A DNA stretch of 44,524 nucleotides from Pirellula staleyi DSM 6068 (lineage in GTDB: Bacteria > Planctomycetota > Planctomycetia > Pirellulales > Pirellulaceae), in contig CAMDKL010000030.1 of assembly GCA_945900945.1 (NCBI GenBank), forward strand, positions 1 through 44,524. The letters are read 5' to 3'. The notes below the pieces were generated by a model that worked only from the letters and a program-made list of their open reading frames with translations, was not told where the DNA came from and did no database searches. Below are positions 18,013 to 26,959 of the stretch, piece by piece. The position numbers were made by a program, and so were the translations under genes. Position 1 is the first letter of the stretch, and each line of letters begins with the position of its first letter.

Positions 18013-18163
18013 ATGGGGCCAGTAGCACTATTTATACCTCTTTTTATCGTCGAAAAATGCTGTTGTGCACCCCGAAGGTGAAGAACAAGCCTGGAATTGA
18101 CCTCGTCATTGGGATAAAGTGAGAGAAGAACCCACACAAGACCACTTTAAGAAGGCGACTCGG

Positions 18164-19018
18164 ATGCTTCGATTGGAAAATTCTCTTCTCCGCAATTTTG
18201 CTGCGGTTACCATGGCCGTTTCCGTTGCAATTCAGGCCCAGTTCGTACTTTCCGAGGATTTGATCCCCGACAAGAACCTGGAAGCGGCGGTACGTCGCGA
18301 AGTTTTTGAGAAACGATACAACACCGAGCCCCTAACGGCGGACGATGTCAAAAATATTTCGCAAGTAGTGGGCAAAGGAAAAGGCATCAAGAGTTTGGAA
18401 GGTCTTCAAAACTGCAAATCCTTGATGAAGATCGATCTCGAGAAAAACGAAATTGTCGATTTGAGTCCGATCAAGGAACTAAAACTGCTTCAATCCATCG
18501 ACTTGTCATCCAACAAAATCGAGTCGCTGGAACCGATCGCTCAATTGATTCAGTCGCAGTATCTGCAACTTTCCAAGAATGCGATCGTCGATTTAGGGCC
18601 GCTCCGAGAAATGAAGAATCTTCGGTCCCTCTATATCGCGGACAATAAGATCAAATCGGTTGAGCCCGTATCGGGTTTGAAGAAGATGTGGACGCTCGAC
18701 GTAGCCGGAAACCCCATCGAAGACACGGCTCCGATCGGTCAACTTAAAGGCCTTGAATCAATCAATCTGAAAGGCTGCGGCGTTAAGAGTCTTGAGTTTG
18801 TTCGATCCCTAACCCCGAACTTCATGATGCTTAACGGCAACTCGATCACAGATTTTGGCCCGCTTGCAGACGCATGTGAAGCGGATGCAAAAACGGAGCG
18901 TCGTTTTGCTCCGTTTCTTCGATTGTATTTGGATGATGCAATGTTGAAAAATGCGTCGCAAGCCACTGCAATCGAAAGGTTGAAAACAGCCGGGGTCAGA
19001 ATCAATCCCAGTAGATAG
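18164..19018 (+). CDS. Secreted leucine-rich-repeat protein
   Basis: This is a protein of about 284 residues. I start at the ATG at 18164 (MLRLENSLLRN), ahead of a hydrophobic signal segment ending near QAQFVLSED. The open frame also offers a GTG at 18119. It opens with LIPDKNLEAAVRRE, a motif that precedes internalin-like LRRs. At least six repeats of about 22 residues of the type L-x-x-I-D-L-x-x-N-x-I-x-x-L-x-P-I follow (for example LLQSIDLSSNKIESLEPI and NLRSLYIADNKIKSVEPV). Such domains bind other proteins at the cell surface or in the periplasm. The ligand is unknown. The next gene follows after about 90 bases on the same strand. Confidence 0.85.
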   Translation: MLRLENSLLRNFAAVTMAVSVAIQAQFVLSEDLIPDKNLEAAVRREVFEKRYNTEPLTADDVKNISQVVGKGKGIKSLEGLQNCKSLMKIDLEKNEIVDLSPIKELKLLQSIDLSSNKIESLEPIAQLIQSQYLQLSKNAIVDLGPLREMKNLRSLYIADNKIKSVEPVSGLKKMWTLDVAGNPIEDTAPIGQLKGLESINLKGCGVKSLEFVRSLTPNFMMLNGNSITDFGPLADACEADAKTERRFAPFLRLYLDDAMLKNASQATAIERLKTAGVRINPSR

Positions 19019-19108
19019 GTCCTGCCTGCTGTGCAAGACCAGGGAAGCACAGAATTCTACTACGCCAGCGGCTTTGACGGTTAAACATTGCAAATACAGA
19101 TGCATATC

Positions 19109-20458
19109 ATGAATCAAGTTGTTTTCGCCAAATCAATCTGCGTTTTCGTGTTCGCTAGTGCGATGGTCAGCAACGTCCAATCGCAAACGGACGATTCACC
19201 TCCGGTTTTTCGCCCTCGAACCGACGCCAATTCAGCCAGCGATCTTCAACGCCTGAGAGACGAATTGAACAAGGCGTCCGACGCAAAAGGGGCCGTCAAT
19301 CCATTAGGCAACTTCAATCAACGGAATGAGCTCACACGAGACATTGCACCTGCTTCCGCGAGTGCTAAAGCGACCAAAGTGATCGAGATGCTGCCGGGCC
19401 CACGGTACACGATCATTCAGCAAGCGCGCTCGCAGGTTAGTTACTCTGCAATAGACGGCTTTCAGCCAACCCGTTTTGTTTCGGACTTAGAAGCCAGTGT
19501 TCGGCCATCGCTACAAGATCCAGTCGCGTTTGCTTCGGCCGATATTCCAATGGTTGGACAGCCAGGCGGCTACATCGCAAACTATCAGGAAATTCCCTAT
19601 GGTTCTTGGGTGAAGCCACCACCGCTTCCCGTTCCTCAAAGCACCAACATCCTTCCAAACACGATCGGAACGCCACCCCCTTTCGTTCCTCCAAACAACA
19701 CTATTGTTCCTTTTAATCCGCAGCCCTTTCCGGCAGGTAATTTACAGACCAATCCAAGTGCAATTGTAGCTCCTGGGGTTCCGTACAATCCCCAGCCTAT
19801 TCTTCCAGATGCCACGAATCCGCCAGTTCTTCCGTTTGCCTCTGGGGGTGTGCCTCAAAACAATCCTGTCGTACCTCTTCCCAATTATACGACTTCGATT
19901 CCCAACAACATTCCGTTGGGCACCACGATCAACCCACCCTTGAACAACCCAATTCCGTACTACAACCCAAGCACTTATAGCAATCAACCCCAGATCTACA
20001 ATCCAAATGTCCCGATGGGTGTGAATCCAAGTCTTAGTGGTGGAGTTCCGATGCGAAGCCCAAACGAAAGCGTCATGCCAAGCTATCCGAGATCGTCGTC
20101 GATCGTAAATGGGGCTCCTTTTGTTAGCTCGCCACCCTGCCAGTTCGATGCTAGCTATATGGTTTCTCGAAGTGTCTATCGGCAATCGGTCGATCCCTGC
20201 GCTTCACCCTCGCGTGGAGCTTCAAACGAATATGCTCCATCGCCGTATGCAACGCAGCCTAGCGGATCGCCGTTTTCGTATGTGCCGCCAACAGCCATGG
20301 CCGGCAGCAACAACGGCTATAACTCCGGTTACAGATCGCTCGTCGGTTTCGGTCAGACACTCAACAATGCACAGCTAGGCCGCGGTATTGTTGGGCAGCC
20401 TGTTGCCTACGTCGATCGCCAACCGGTTCGAAACTTTTTTCGCTATTTCTTCCCGTAA
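19109..20458 (+). CDS. Pro/Asn-rich secreted protein of unknown function
   Basis: This is a protein of about 449 residues with a signal peptide (MNQVVFAKSICVFVFASAMV, cut near VQSQ). Two upstream in-frame starts exist (ATG at 19100, TTG at 19088). Residues of about 170-330 are low in complexity, dominated by Pro, Asn, Tyr and Ile, with many PNN, NPQP and PYNP tracts. This suggests an extended surface or cell-wall protein. Three or four Cys residues are clustered in the last third (SPPCQFDASY; VDPCASPS). The C-terminus is ordered and ends RQPVRNFFRYFFP. From memory this tail recurs in planctomycete signal-peptide proteins. It may belong with the LRR gene upstream. The function is unknown. Confidence 0.75.
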   Translation: MNQVVFAKSICVFVFASAMVSNVQSQTDDSPPVFRPRTDANSASDLQRLRDELNKASDAKGAVNPLGNFNQRNELTRDIAPASASAKATKVIEMLPGPRYTIIQQARSQVSYSAIDGFQPTRFVSDLEASVRPSLQDPVAFASADIPMVGQPGGYIANYQEIPYGSWVKPPPLPVPQSTNILPNTIGTPPPFVPPNNTIVPFNPQPFPAGNLQTNPSAIVAPGVPYNPQPILPDATNPPVLPFASGGVPQNNPVVPLPNYTTSIPNNIPLGTTINPPLNNPIPYYNPSTYSNQPQIYNPNVPMGVNPSLSGGVPMRSPNESVMPSYPRSSSIVNGAPFVSSPPCQFDASYMVSRSVYRQSVDPCASPSRGASNEYAPSPYATQPSGSPFSYVPPTAMAGSNNGYNSGYRSLVGFGQTLNNAQLGRGIVGQPVAYVDRQPVRNFFRYFFP

Positions 20459-20473
20459 CGAGGCACAACCCTT

Positions 20474-21652
20474 TTGGCTGGTCGCCCTCGTTTCTATCTG
20501 GATCATGCTGCAACGTCATGGCCCAAGCCTCTCGGATCGCTTGAGGCCTGCATCGAATTTCAAACAACAAATGGTGCGGCATCGGGCCGAGGAGTGTATC
20601 AGTCCGCTGAAGAGTCTAGCGAACTCGTTCGCACGACACGTCAAGCGTTAGCAAGACTCATTCATGCGCCGAACAGTATCGACATCGCCTTTTGCAGCAA
20701 CGGCACCCAGGCTCTCAACTCGGCAATCCTCGGCCTGCTGCAATCGCCAAGCATGCGAGGCTGCCATGTAATAACGACCGCTACCGAACACAACAGCGTA
20801 TTGCGCCCGCTGCAACTGGCAACCCATTCATGCGGTATTACTTGGACGGCAGTCTCCTGCGACGAGACAGGTTGGGTCGATCCGAATCAAGTCCTGATCG
20901 CGATGAATGCAAAAACGCGATTGGTCATCCTAAACCATGTATCAAACGTTACAGGAGCCGTTCAAGACTTTCGTTCCATCGCAGAAATTGCAAAGCGACG
21001 AGGGGCGATTTTTATGCTCGATGCCGCACAGTCGCTCGGCTACCTACCGATCGATGTCGTTGCCGACGGAATCGATATCGTCGCAGCTCCCGGCCACAAA
21101 GGAGCTTGCGGAATGCTAGGGACAGGTATCCTCTATGTTCGCCGGGAGCTTCAGGAACTAATGGAGCCTGTATGGATCGGTGGAACCGGAACGCAAAGCG
21201 ATTCTATCGATGGCCCCTTTGATTGGCTCTCAGCAGTCGAATCGGGAAACTGCAATTTGCCTGGCATCGCTTCGTTAAAAGCTGGTCTTGAATGGCTTGA
21301 AAAACAGGAGCCAAACAAAAAACTCCAGGTTTGGTCTGGCGAAATCATCGATGCGATTCAACAAACGCGGAACTTGCATATGGTCGGTCCGATTCCAAAT
21401 GATTCGAAACGAAATCGGCTATCCGTTGTCAGTCTGATATGCGATACCCTCTCCTGCCACGAAATGGCTATGTTATTGGACTCAGCCTGCGGTGTCGAAG
21501 CTAGGTCTGGATTCCATTGTGCCGGCTTGATTCACTCTTGTTTGGGGACCCAGGAAAAGGGTGGGACGTTGCGGTTGAGTCTAGGGCATACAAGCACGAT
21601 CGCGGATGTGGAGGCTGCCATTGCAGGCATTCAGATTTTGGGGACGATGTAA
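20474..21652 (+). CDS. Cysteine desulfurase family aminotransferase (class V)
   Basis: This is a 392-residue PLP enzyme that should take sulfur from cysteine (or act as a related lyase) for Fe-S cluster or other sulfur transfer. The frame opens with TTG at 20474, 15 bases after the preceding stop, giving MAGRPRFYLDHAATSWPKP. Visible motifs are the PLP-binding SNGTQALNSAI, TEHNS, NHVSNVTGAVQD, DAAQSLGYLPID and APGHKGACGMLGTG with the Schiff-base Lys. The catalytic Cys loop is ARSGFHCAGLIHSCLG near residue 350. It resembles the group I/II selenocysteine-lyase-like branch also annotated as csd-type. No Fe-S assembly genes are adjacent. Confidence 0.9.
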   Translation: MAGRPRFYLDHAATSWPKPLGSLEACIEFQTTNGAASGRGVYQSAEESSELVRTTRQALARLIHAPNSIDIAFCSNGTQALNSAILGLLQSPSMRGCHVITTATEHNSVLRPLQLATHSCGITWTAVSCDETGWVDPNQVLIAMNAKTRLVILNHVSNVTGAVQDFRSIAEIAKRRGAIFMLDAAQSLGYLPIDVVADGIDIVAAPGHKGACGMLGTGILYVRRELQELMEPVWIGGTGTQSDSIDGPFDWLSAVESGNCNLPGIASLKAGLEWLEKQEPNKKLQVWSGEIIDAIQQTRNLHMVGPIPNDSKRNRLSVVSLICDTLSCHEMAMLLDSACGVEARSGFHCAGLIHSCLGTQEKGGTLRLSLGHTSTIADVEAAIAGIQILGTM

Positions 21653-21797
21653 TTGCATTCTGTTTTTCGCATTTATCACGTATAGCACGCGAATGAACAG
21701 ACTCCCTGCAAAGTAAGATTCCAATCCACTAACGACTGACGTGTACATTTTGTCGCAAAAGCACGACGAGTACCGTTATTAGAATAGGGGGGGGATA

Positions 21798-21826
21798 CAC
21801 GTAGGTCCGGCTGTCCTCAGCCGGAC
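21798..21826. repeat. 29-bp palindromic repeat (inverted copy at 40954-40982)
   Basis: The core TCCGGCTGTCCTCAGCCGGA is an imperfect palindrome flanked by CACGTAGG. The same 29 bases occur in reverse complement at 40954-40982 without any mismatch. It lies in the 260-base gap between the desulfurase and sigma-factor genes. It looks like a REP-type dispersed element. Confidence 0.8.
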
Positions 21827-21930
21827 ATTCACGGATCTCAGAGAAAACTTGCTACATCGCAAACACACCCTCAACAACCCACCGGAGGGGGAATTGAAAC
21901 TGCCCGTTTTGTTTTTTGAGGGAATACGAA

Positions 21931-22554
21931 ATGTCTTTCAAATCAGACGACGATCAAGATGTTTCAGTCGACCCGGACGAGGATTCCGACTATGAATTCG
22001 ACATCACTGTGTATTCGAACGAGAACCTAGATCGCCTTGCGGTGCGAATTAGGAAAAGGGGTCGCGGTCATTCCTGGGACTTCTTTGATCCTGAGGACTT
22101 AGCGAATTTAGCGTTGAGGAAATTATGGAAATATACGATTCTGCACCCAGATTGCTGCCGTGACAAAGAATGGATTGACAAAGAGGTTTCGACGATTGTC
22201 GTTCGCATTTGGATCGACGAGTTCCGGCGGGAACTGGAAAAGAGGAACTTGATCGGAAGTGGTACGGTTTGCGTTTCCCTGTTTGGTGGGTTGGATGTGC
22301 AAGTAACGGATCTTGGCCAGGAATTCGAAGCTGCGTTGCGAGAATTGATAGATCACGTCAAGGCGGCATTGAGCCCACGACAGAAACGTATTGTCGACTT
22401 GCGTATGGAGAAACAAAATGAATCGGAGATTGCGTTAATGCTCTGTGTCAGCGAATCGACGATCGACAAAGAAATCGTGTCCATTAAGAAAAAAATCATA
22501 TTGAGCATGGCGACGATTTCCGACAACGAACAACGAGTTGGCAACCCGCCCTGA
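21931..22554 (+). CDS. Divergent sigma-70 family (ECF-like) factor
   Basis: This is a protein of about 207 residues. I use the ATG at 21931 (MSFKSDDDQD); a start 15 bases upstream is also open. The N-terminal 30 residues are very acidic. DFFDPEDLANLALRKLW resembles sigma region 2, and WIDEFRRELEKRN extends it. LSPRQKRIVDLRMEKQ, ESEIALMLCVSESTID and KEIVSIKKKI form a region-4 helix-turn-helix. It is therefore likely a sigma factor, but more divergent than the one at 14.1 kb and with no FecR partner beside it. The downstream neighbours are truncated motility genes on the other strand, and there is no clear operon. Confidence 0.75.
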   Translation: MSFKSDDDQDVSVDPDEDSDYEFDITVYSNENLDRLAVRIRKRGRGHSWDFFDPEDLANLALRKLWKYTILHPDCCRDKEWIDKEVSTIVVRIWIDEFRRELEKRNLIGSGTVCVSLFGGLDVQVTDLGQEFEAALRELIDHVKAALSPRQKRIVDLRMEKQNESEIALMLCVSESTIDKEIVSIKKKIILSMATISDNEQRVGNPP

Positions 22555-22863
22555 AGAAATAGTTCCCATTTATTCGAAGATTGTTTACGCTTCCTGCGCA
22601 GTTTTATCGTCAATGGTAGTAGGGAGACGATTTTCGACGTGGGCTCAGTGTGGTGCCAACGCGATTCGTGAAACTTGCTTCGCGATTGCAACGGACAGCA
22701 GGCGTTGAATGGTGGAGCGTCCGAATAGTTCCCCACCCGTGCATTCAATAAACCATAGACTGCGTAAAGTCTAAAGCCTGTTTTAATCGTCGCGTTAAAT
22801 CGAGTGTGTTGAGCAACCCACATTACACATCGTAGGACCGGCAATCTGGGTAGGACGGTCGAT
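22555..22863. other. Non-coding gap with degenerate repeat-like sequence
   Basis: No gene is visible. Around 22830-22860 the sequence GTAGGACCGGCAATCTGGG is reminiscent of, but not the same as, the palindromic repeat at 21798. This gap lies beyond the break that truncates motB. Confidence 0.45.
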
Positions 22864-23037
22864 TCACGCGAGATAAATAAGCGTCAAATCACCTTTAGGC
22901 GTGGCAGTCATCAAGGAACTTCCGCGTGAACCAACTGTCCCACCCAGAAGTGGGTTCGTTGGTACGTTTTTATTGGCCGGTCGCCTTACGAAGTCTGCAT
23001 ATGCAACTTTCCATGCACCACCGCCACCGCTTGCCAT
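22864..23037 (-). pseudogene. motB: Truncated flagellar motor protein MotB (N-terminus only)
   Basis: The frame starts three bases after the motA stop and reads MASGGGGAWKVAYADFV, the near-invariant MotB cytoplasmic leader. In MotB this should run into TAMMAFF and the transmembrane helix carrying the proton-binding Asp. Here the sequence switches after codon 16-17 to unrelated residues (RRPANKN...) and stops 57 codons in. Everything that anchors the stator to the wall is missing. A deletion or insertion with its breakpoint near 22990 explains this. The hairpin-like CCCACTTCTGGGTGGG lies just beyond the junction. Confidence 0.75.
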
Positions 23038-23040
23038 GGT

Positions 23041-23935
23041 TTATGCTCCACCTGTATCAACGGTCTTAAACAGTTTTTCGATTTCTTCGACGGTAGGTGG
23101 AACATCGCTTTCCAGTCTACGTCGTCCTGTTTCAAGGGCCATCTTCGGTTGCATACCATTGAAGAAACCCTGCAACACACATGCGATCGTTCGGAAGTAG
23201 GCGCTTTCGGAATGGCCAATGCTGGCCATCTTGGCCGCAAGCGGACCCAAGAATCCATACGATGCAAGAATTCCGAGAAATGTTCCGACAAGGGCGGCAC
23301 CAACGTGATGTCCAATTTCCGCTGGTGGCCCATCGATGTGACCCATCGTTACCACAAGACCGAGAACGGCAGCCACGATTCCGAATCCTGGCAAGCCGTC
23401 GGCCGTCTTGGACAGAGCGTCTACTGGGTGATGGTGTTCTGACTCCATAGCGGTGATTTCAATTTCCATTAAGCTGCCAACGTCTTCTGGACGAACGGGA
23501 CCGTCAATAACTGGTCCGAAGGCTCCCTTAATGAATTCCGTTGCGTGCTGGTCAGCCGACAGCTTTGGATACTTTGCAAAAACGGCGCTCTTGTGGGGAT
23601 CCGCGATGTGCCCTTCAAGTGCCAAGAGGCCGTCACGTCTGGCGATTCGAAACAATTCGTAGAGAGCAGAGAAAGTCTCCTCGTAAGACTTTTTGCTGTA
23701 GGGAGCTCCCATGAACGCCTGGAGGAGACCCGATACGATTCCCTTCAGAACCGGAAATGGGGACATCACGATCAATGCCCCCAGTGAAGCACCACTGATC
23801 ATTACAAATTCGGAGGGTTGATTGAGGGCGGAAATATCCCAACATGAATCCGCCAATCACGGATCCTGTAACAACGATGCAACCGATTACTACGACCAGA
23901 CCAAGGCTCCATGAATGAGATGAACCCAGGTACAT
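23041..23935 (-). CDS. motA: Flagellar motor stator protein MotA, frameshifted
   Basis: MotA forms the ion channel of the flagellar stator with MotB. The first helix (SLGLVVVIGCIVVTGSVIGG) is in one frame, starting at the ATG at 23935 (MYLGSSHSW). The rest is in the +1 frame from about 23850. It reads ALNQPSEFVMISGASLG, then LFRIARRDGLLALEGHIADP and HKSAVFAKYPKLSADQH, then helices 3 and 4 (GLPGFGIVAAVLGLVVTMG; LVGTFLGILASYGFLGPLA). Skipping one base near ATGTTGGGATATT restores the reading frame. The downstream frame alone (23041-23856) lacks helix 1. With motB cut off 3 bases later, the stator is almost surely non-functional unless other copies exist. Confidence 0.8.
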
Positions 23936-24051
23936 AGCCCTCAAACTCGAAAACTGCAAAGTTTCCTAGTTAGGTTATGATTTAGGAACATTGAGATTCT
24001 TACGAAAATTCCGCAGGTAACGATTCTGCTGATTATGCCTAGACGCCGATA

Positions 24052-25230
24052 CTACCCCTGAGCGGTTCCCTGTTGTCCTTTGCAACGCCTAATCAATACC
24101 ATCAGCGCTGCGAGCGAGACCAAGCAAAAACCAATTGTGGAACATAGTCCCATTTCCAAACCAAACCATTGACTAACGACTCCAACAGTCCACGGGCCCA
24201 GGGCTCCGCCTATACCGCCAAAGGTAAAGAGGATTCCCAATGCCGTTCCAACGTTTTCTTTATGTTTGCCCGTTACAACGGCAGTAACGGTTGGGAACAC
24301 AATCGAAAAAAAACCACCCGAAATTGGCAACGCAAGAATGAAGGAGTCGGGGCCCAAGATCCCTGTTATTAAACAAGCCAGTCCACCAATCAATGCTACT
24401 CCAATCACTCGTAAGTAACAGAGACGCTCGACGACGAAACTGCCAAAGAATCGCCCCAACATGATCATCACAAAGAAGCCAGAAAGGTAGAACGAGCTTT
24501 GAGCTACTGTCTTGACTCGAACTTGTTGAAGATATTCCATTAGCCATGCGGCAAAACCTAACTCGACCGCAACATACGAACTGATCAATAGATAGTACCA
24601 GCCCATTTGCCTCGTGAATCCGACGCGAAAAAAATCGCGCCAGTTCCAGCATGAGATGGTTGGCAATCTTGCCACTTCACAATTCGGTGCAACAACAAAG
24701 GCGATTGTCAAAATGCCGGACAACAGTACAACGGACAAGTAAATGTTTTGCCAGACCACATCCAAGTTGATAAGCCATGCGACATACAGCGGGACCAAGA
24801 ACGAGCCGGTCCCATGAAGAGTCGCTAGCAAGTTGAGGTAGCGGCCAGGATTATCGCGATGCAATTCTACGATAAGCCCATTTGCGCCCACTTCGATGGC
24901 TCCCAACCCCAATCCCACAACGCTCATCATCAAAATTACGCTCACGTAGGAACCGTTAAAACTAACCCCTATCAGTCCAAAAGACAAAAGTAGCCCTGCG
25001 ATAAAAAGCACTTGTCGATTGCCAACCATATCGGCGATAACTCCAGTGATAAGTGTTGCCACGATGAACCCAATGTAGGCTCCAAATAGAATCGTTCCAC
25101 CTTGGCTAAGACTTAGATGCTCAGACCGTAACAGTTCTGGCAGGACGGGGCCTTTCAAATTGTCGATGAATCCAAAAGTGAAAAAAGCCAGGAAGCAACC
25201 CGCAGTCAAAAGTGTTTTGGAATTAGGCAT
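24052..25230 (-). CDS. MFS transporter, FucP/sugar-permease-like
   Basis: This is a 392-residue membrane protein with about 12 hydrophobic helices and the major facilitator pattern. The inner loop GVIADMVGNRQVLFIAG corresponds to the MFS loop 2-3 motif. LGLGAIEVGANGLIVELH and GRYLNLLATLHGTGSFLVPL resemble the FucP/fucose-glucose-galactose permease branch. It starts with ATG at 25230. The substrate is unknown, although a sugar freed from polysaccharides would fit this organism's sulfatase content. It lies between decayed genes but shows no frameshift itself, and diverges from the PQQ-propeller gene. Confidence 0.85.
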   Translation of the reverse strand: MPNSKTLLTAGCFLAFFTFGFIDNLKGPVLPELLRSEHLSLSQGGTILFGAYIGFIVATLITGVIADMVGNRQVLFIAGLLLSFGLIGVSFNGSYVSVILMMSVVGLGLGAIEVGANGLIVELHRDNPGRYLNLLATLHGTGSFLVPLYVAWLINLDVVWQNIYLSVVLLSGILTIAFVVAPNCEVARLPTISCWNWRDFFRVGFTRQMGWYYLLISSYVAVELGFAAWLMEYLQQVRVKTVAQSSFYLSGFFVMIMLGRFFGSFVVERLCYLRVIGVALIGGLACLITGILGPDSFILALPISGGFFSIVFPTVTAVVTGKHKENVGTALGILFTFGGIGGALGPWTVGVVSQWFGLEMGLCSTIGFCLVSLAALMVLIRRCKGQQGTAQG

Positions 25231-25306
25231 TCAGAAGGCGAACCTTATTAGTGATTTGGGAGAACCAGGCTTGCTCAGTTCGATCGCGACTCGCGTGCGG
25301 CACGAC

Positions 25307-25331
25307 CACTAGCGTTTAGGGAGAGCTAGTG
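25307..25331. promoter_or_regulatory. Small inverted repeat between diverging genes
   Basis: CACTAGC at 25307-25313 and GCTAGTG at 25325-25331 are perfect inverted arms with an 11-base spacer. It sits between the MFS and PQQ-propeller genes, about 50 bases before the latter's start. It could be an operator or a 5'-leader hairpin. Confidence 0.35.
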
Positions 25332-25383
25332 TATCTTGATGGTGACTTTATGTCTCAACCACGTCACAAGCAAAGGCGAATCG

Positions 25384-26748
25384 ATGCTACGCGGACTTCT
25401 TTTTTGTGCCTCCTGGATCCCATTCTTTAGCCTGCTGAATATAATGCTTACGTTATCGCATGCCGACGACTCAAGCAACTCGAATTGGCCACAATTTCGA
25501 GGGGCGGATGCAACAGGCGTTTCCAAGAACAAGGGGCTGCCGGATCGTTGGTCGGCGACCGAAAATGTCGAATGGAAAATGGAGATCCCAGGTCGTGGTT
25601 GGGGGTCGCCAGTTGTTTGGGGAGATAACGTATTCCTCTCAACGGTTGTCAATTCGGGCAAGACTGAGCCGCTGAAAAAAGGGCTTTACTTTGGTGGCGA
25701 TCGACTTGATATTCCAAAAACAACGCACGATTGGAAGGTTATGTGCTTGGAGTTGACAACTGGCAACTTGCGTTGGGAGAAGACCGTTCGAAGCGGAACA
25801 CCGACGTCCCCAATCCACCTCAAAAATAGTTACGCTTCGGAGACACCGGTTATCGATGGCAAGCACCTGTTTGTGAGCTTTGGCAACGTGGGAATCTATT
25901 GCTTCGACTTGGACGGGTATCTGGTTTGGAGTCATGAGATGCCAGCCCATGCCACCAGAAACGGCTGGGGGACTGCGGCTTCGCCTATACTACATGCCAA
26001 TGTTCTTTATTACCAAGACGACAATGACGACAAGTCGACTCTCTTTGCGATCAATAAATTGACTGGTGAAACTCTTTGGTCGATCGAACGTGACGAAAAG
26101 AGCAACTGGTCTACTCCGTTCATTTGGACACATTCTGGCGGCAGTGAAATCGTCACAGCAGGAACGAGGGCTGTTCGCAGTTACGATCTCGATGGCCGGC
26201 TGCTTTGGTCGCTCAAGGGCATGTCCAGCATTACCATCGCGACACCCTATGTTGTTGACGGATTGCTGTATGTTAGTTCAGGTTATGTCCTAGACCCGAC
26301 GAAAGCACTTTACGCAATTAAACCAGGGGCAAAAGGTGATCTAAGCTTAGCAAAAGAGCAAACGAGCAACGACTTCATCGTATGGTCGAGCAAGAAGATC
26401 GCACCCTACAATCCAAGCACCTTGGTCAACGATGGTCGATTGTTTGTTCTCTACGATGGCAGCATTGCCAGTAGCTTCAACTCAAAAACGGGCGAACCGT
26501 ATTATGAGCGGCAACGCCTGAGCCGGGGAGCCAATTATACAGTTTCACCCTGGTGTTATGATGGAATGATTTTTTGTTTAAACGAAGATGGCATTTGTAC
26601 AGTGCTTCGCGAAGGAGACAAATTCGAGGTTTTGCACACAAACAGCTTAGCTGAGGACGAAATCTGCATGGCAACGCCTTCTATTGCCGGTGATCGATTG
26701 TTGATTCGCGCAGACCAACGGTTGTACTGCATTCGCAAAGCGAAATAA
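25384..26748 (+). CDS. Secreted PQQ-like beta-propeller protein
   Basis: This is a protein of about 454 residues. I use the ATG at 25384 (MLRGLLFCASWIPFFSLLNI), which begins a signal peptide ending near LSHADD; the frame opens earlier at 25336. NWPQFRGADATGVS is the typical start of planctomycete WD40-like PQQ-propeller proteins. Blades follow with the W-xx-x and A/S-xx-G pattern, such as LTTGNLRWEKTVRSGTPTS, YLVWSHEMPAHATRNGWGTA, LTGETLWSIERDEKSNWST and DLDGRLLWSLKG. Such proteins are periplasmic or outer-membrane-linked. Some act in scaffold roles like BamB, but no enzymatic cofactor residues can be assigned here. It is monocistronic as far as I can see. Confidence 0.9.
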   Translation: MLRGLLFCASWIPFFSLLNIMLTLSHADDSSNSNWPQFRGADATGVSKNKGLPDRWSATENVEWKMEIPGRGWGSPVVWGDNVFLSTVVNSGKTEPLKKGLYFGGDRLDIPKTTHDWKVMCLELTTGNLRWEKTVRSGTPTSPIHLKNSYASETPVIDGKHLFVSFGNVGIYCFDLDGYLVWSHEMPAHATRNGWGTAASPILHANVLYYQDDNDDKSTLFAINKLTGETLWSIERDEKSNWSTPFIWTHSGGSEIVTAGTRAVRSYDLDGRLLWSLKGMSSITIATPYVVDGLLYVSSGYVLDPTKALYAIKPGAKGDLSLAKEQTSNDFIVWSSKKIAPYNPSTLVNDGRLFVLYDGSIASSFNSKTGEPYYERQRLSRGANYTVSPWCYDGMIFCLNEDGICTVLREGDKFEVLHTNSLAEDEICMATPSIAGDRLLIRADQRLYCIRKAK

Positions 26749-26763
26749 CGGCGAGTTATGCGT

Positions 26764-26943
26764 TCATGGATTAACCGGAATCCAAGACGGCCAATTTGGA
26801 TCCTGCTCCATCCTCCGTAGGTACAATCGAACAAGTTCTGCATCAAACGTCGGATAAATCATGCGCCCTTTTGCCTTTTCAAATGTCTCGCGGGCAAGTT
26901 TACGTTCCCCAGCGGATAGTTGAAAATGTGCGATTTGATTCAT
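26764..26943 (-). pseudogene. C-terminal fragment of an unidentified helical protein
   Basis: The minus strand encodes MNQIAHFQLSAGERKLARET and then FEKAKGRMIYPTFDAELVRL before a stop. The sequence reads like the last helical (TPR-like) repeat of a larger protein. It begins abruptly beside the transposase remnant. I take it as the tail of a gene destroyed by the insertion, but do not recognise the family. Confidence 0.45.
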
Positions 26944-26959
26944 TGAACGAAATTGGAAC

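Noticed and set aside
22353-22844. 163-codon minus-strand frame overlapping the sigma gene end
   Set aside because: It overlaps a well-supported gene, and the translation is unlike any protein and lies largely in the non-coding gap.
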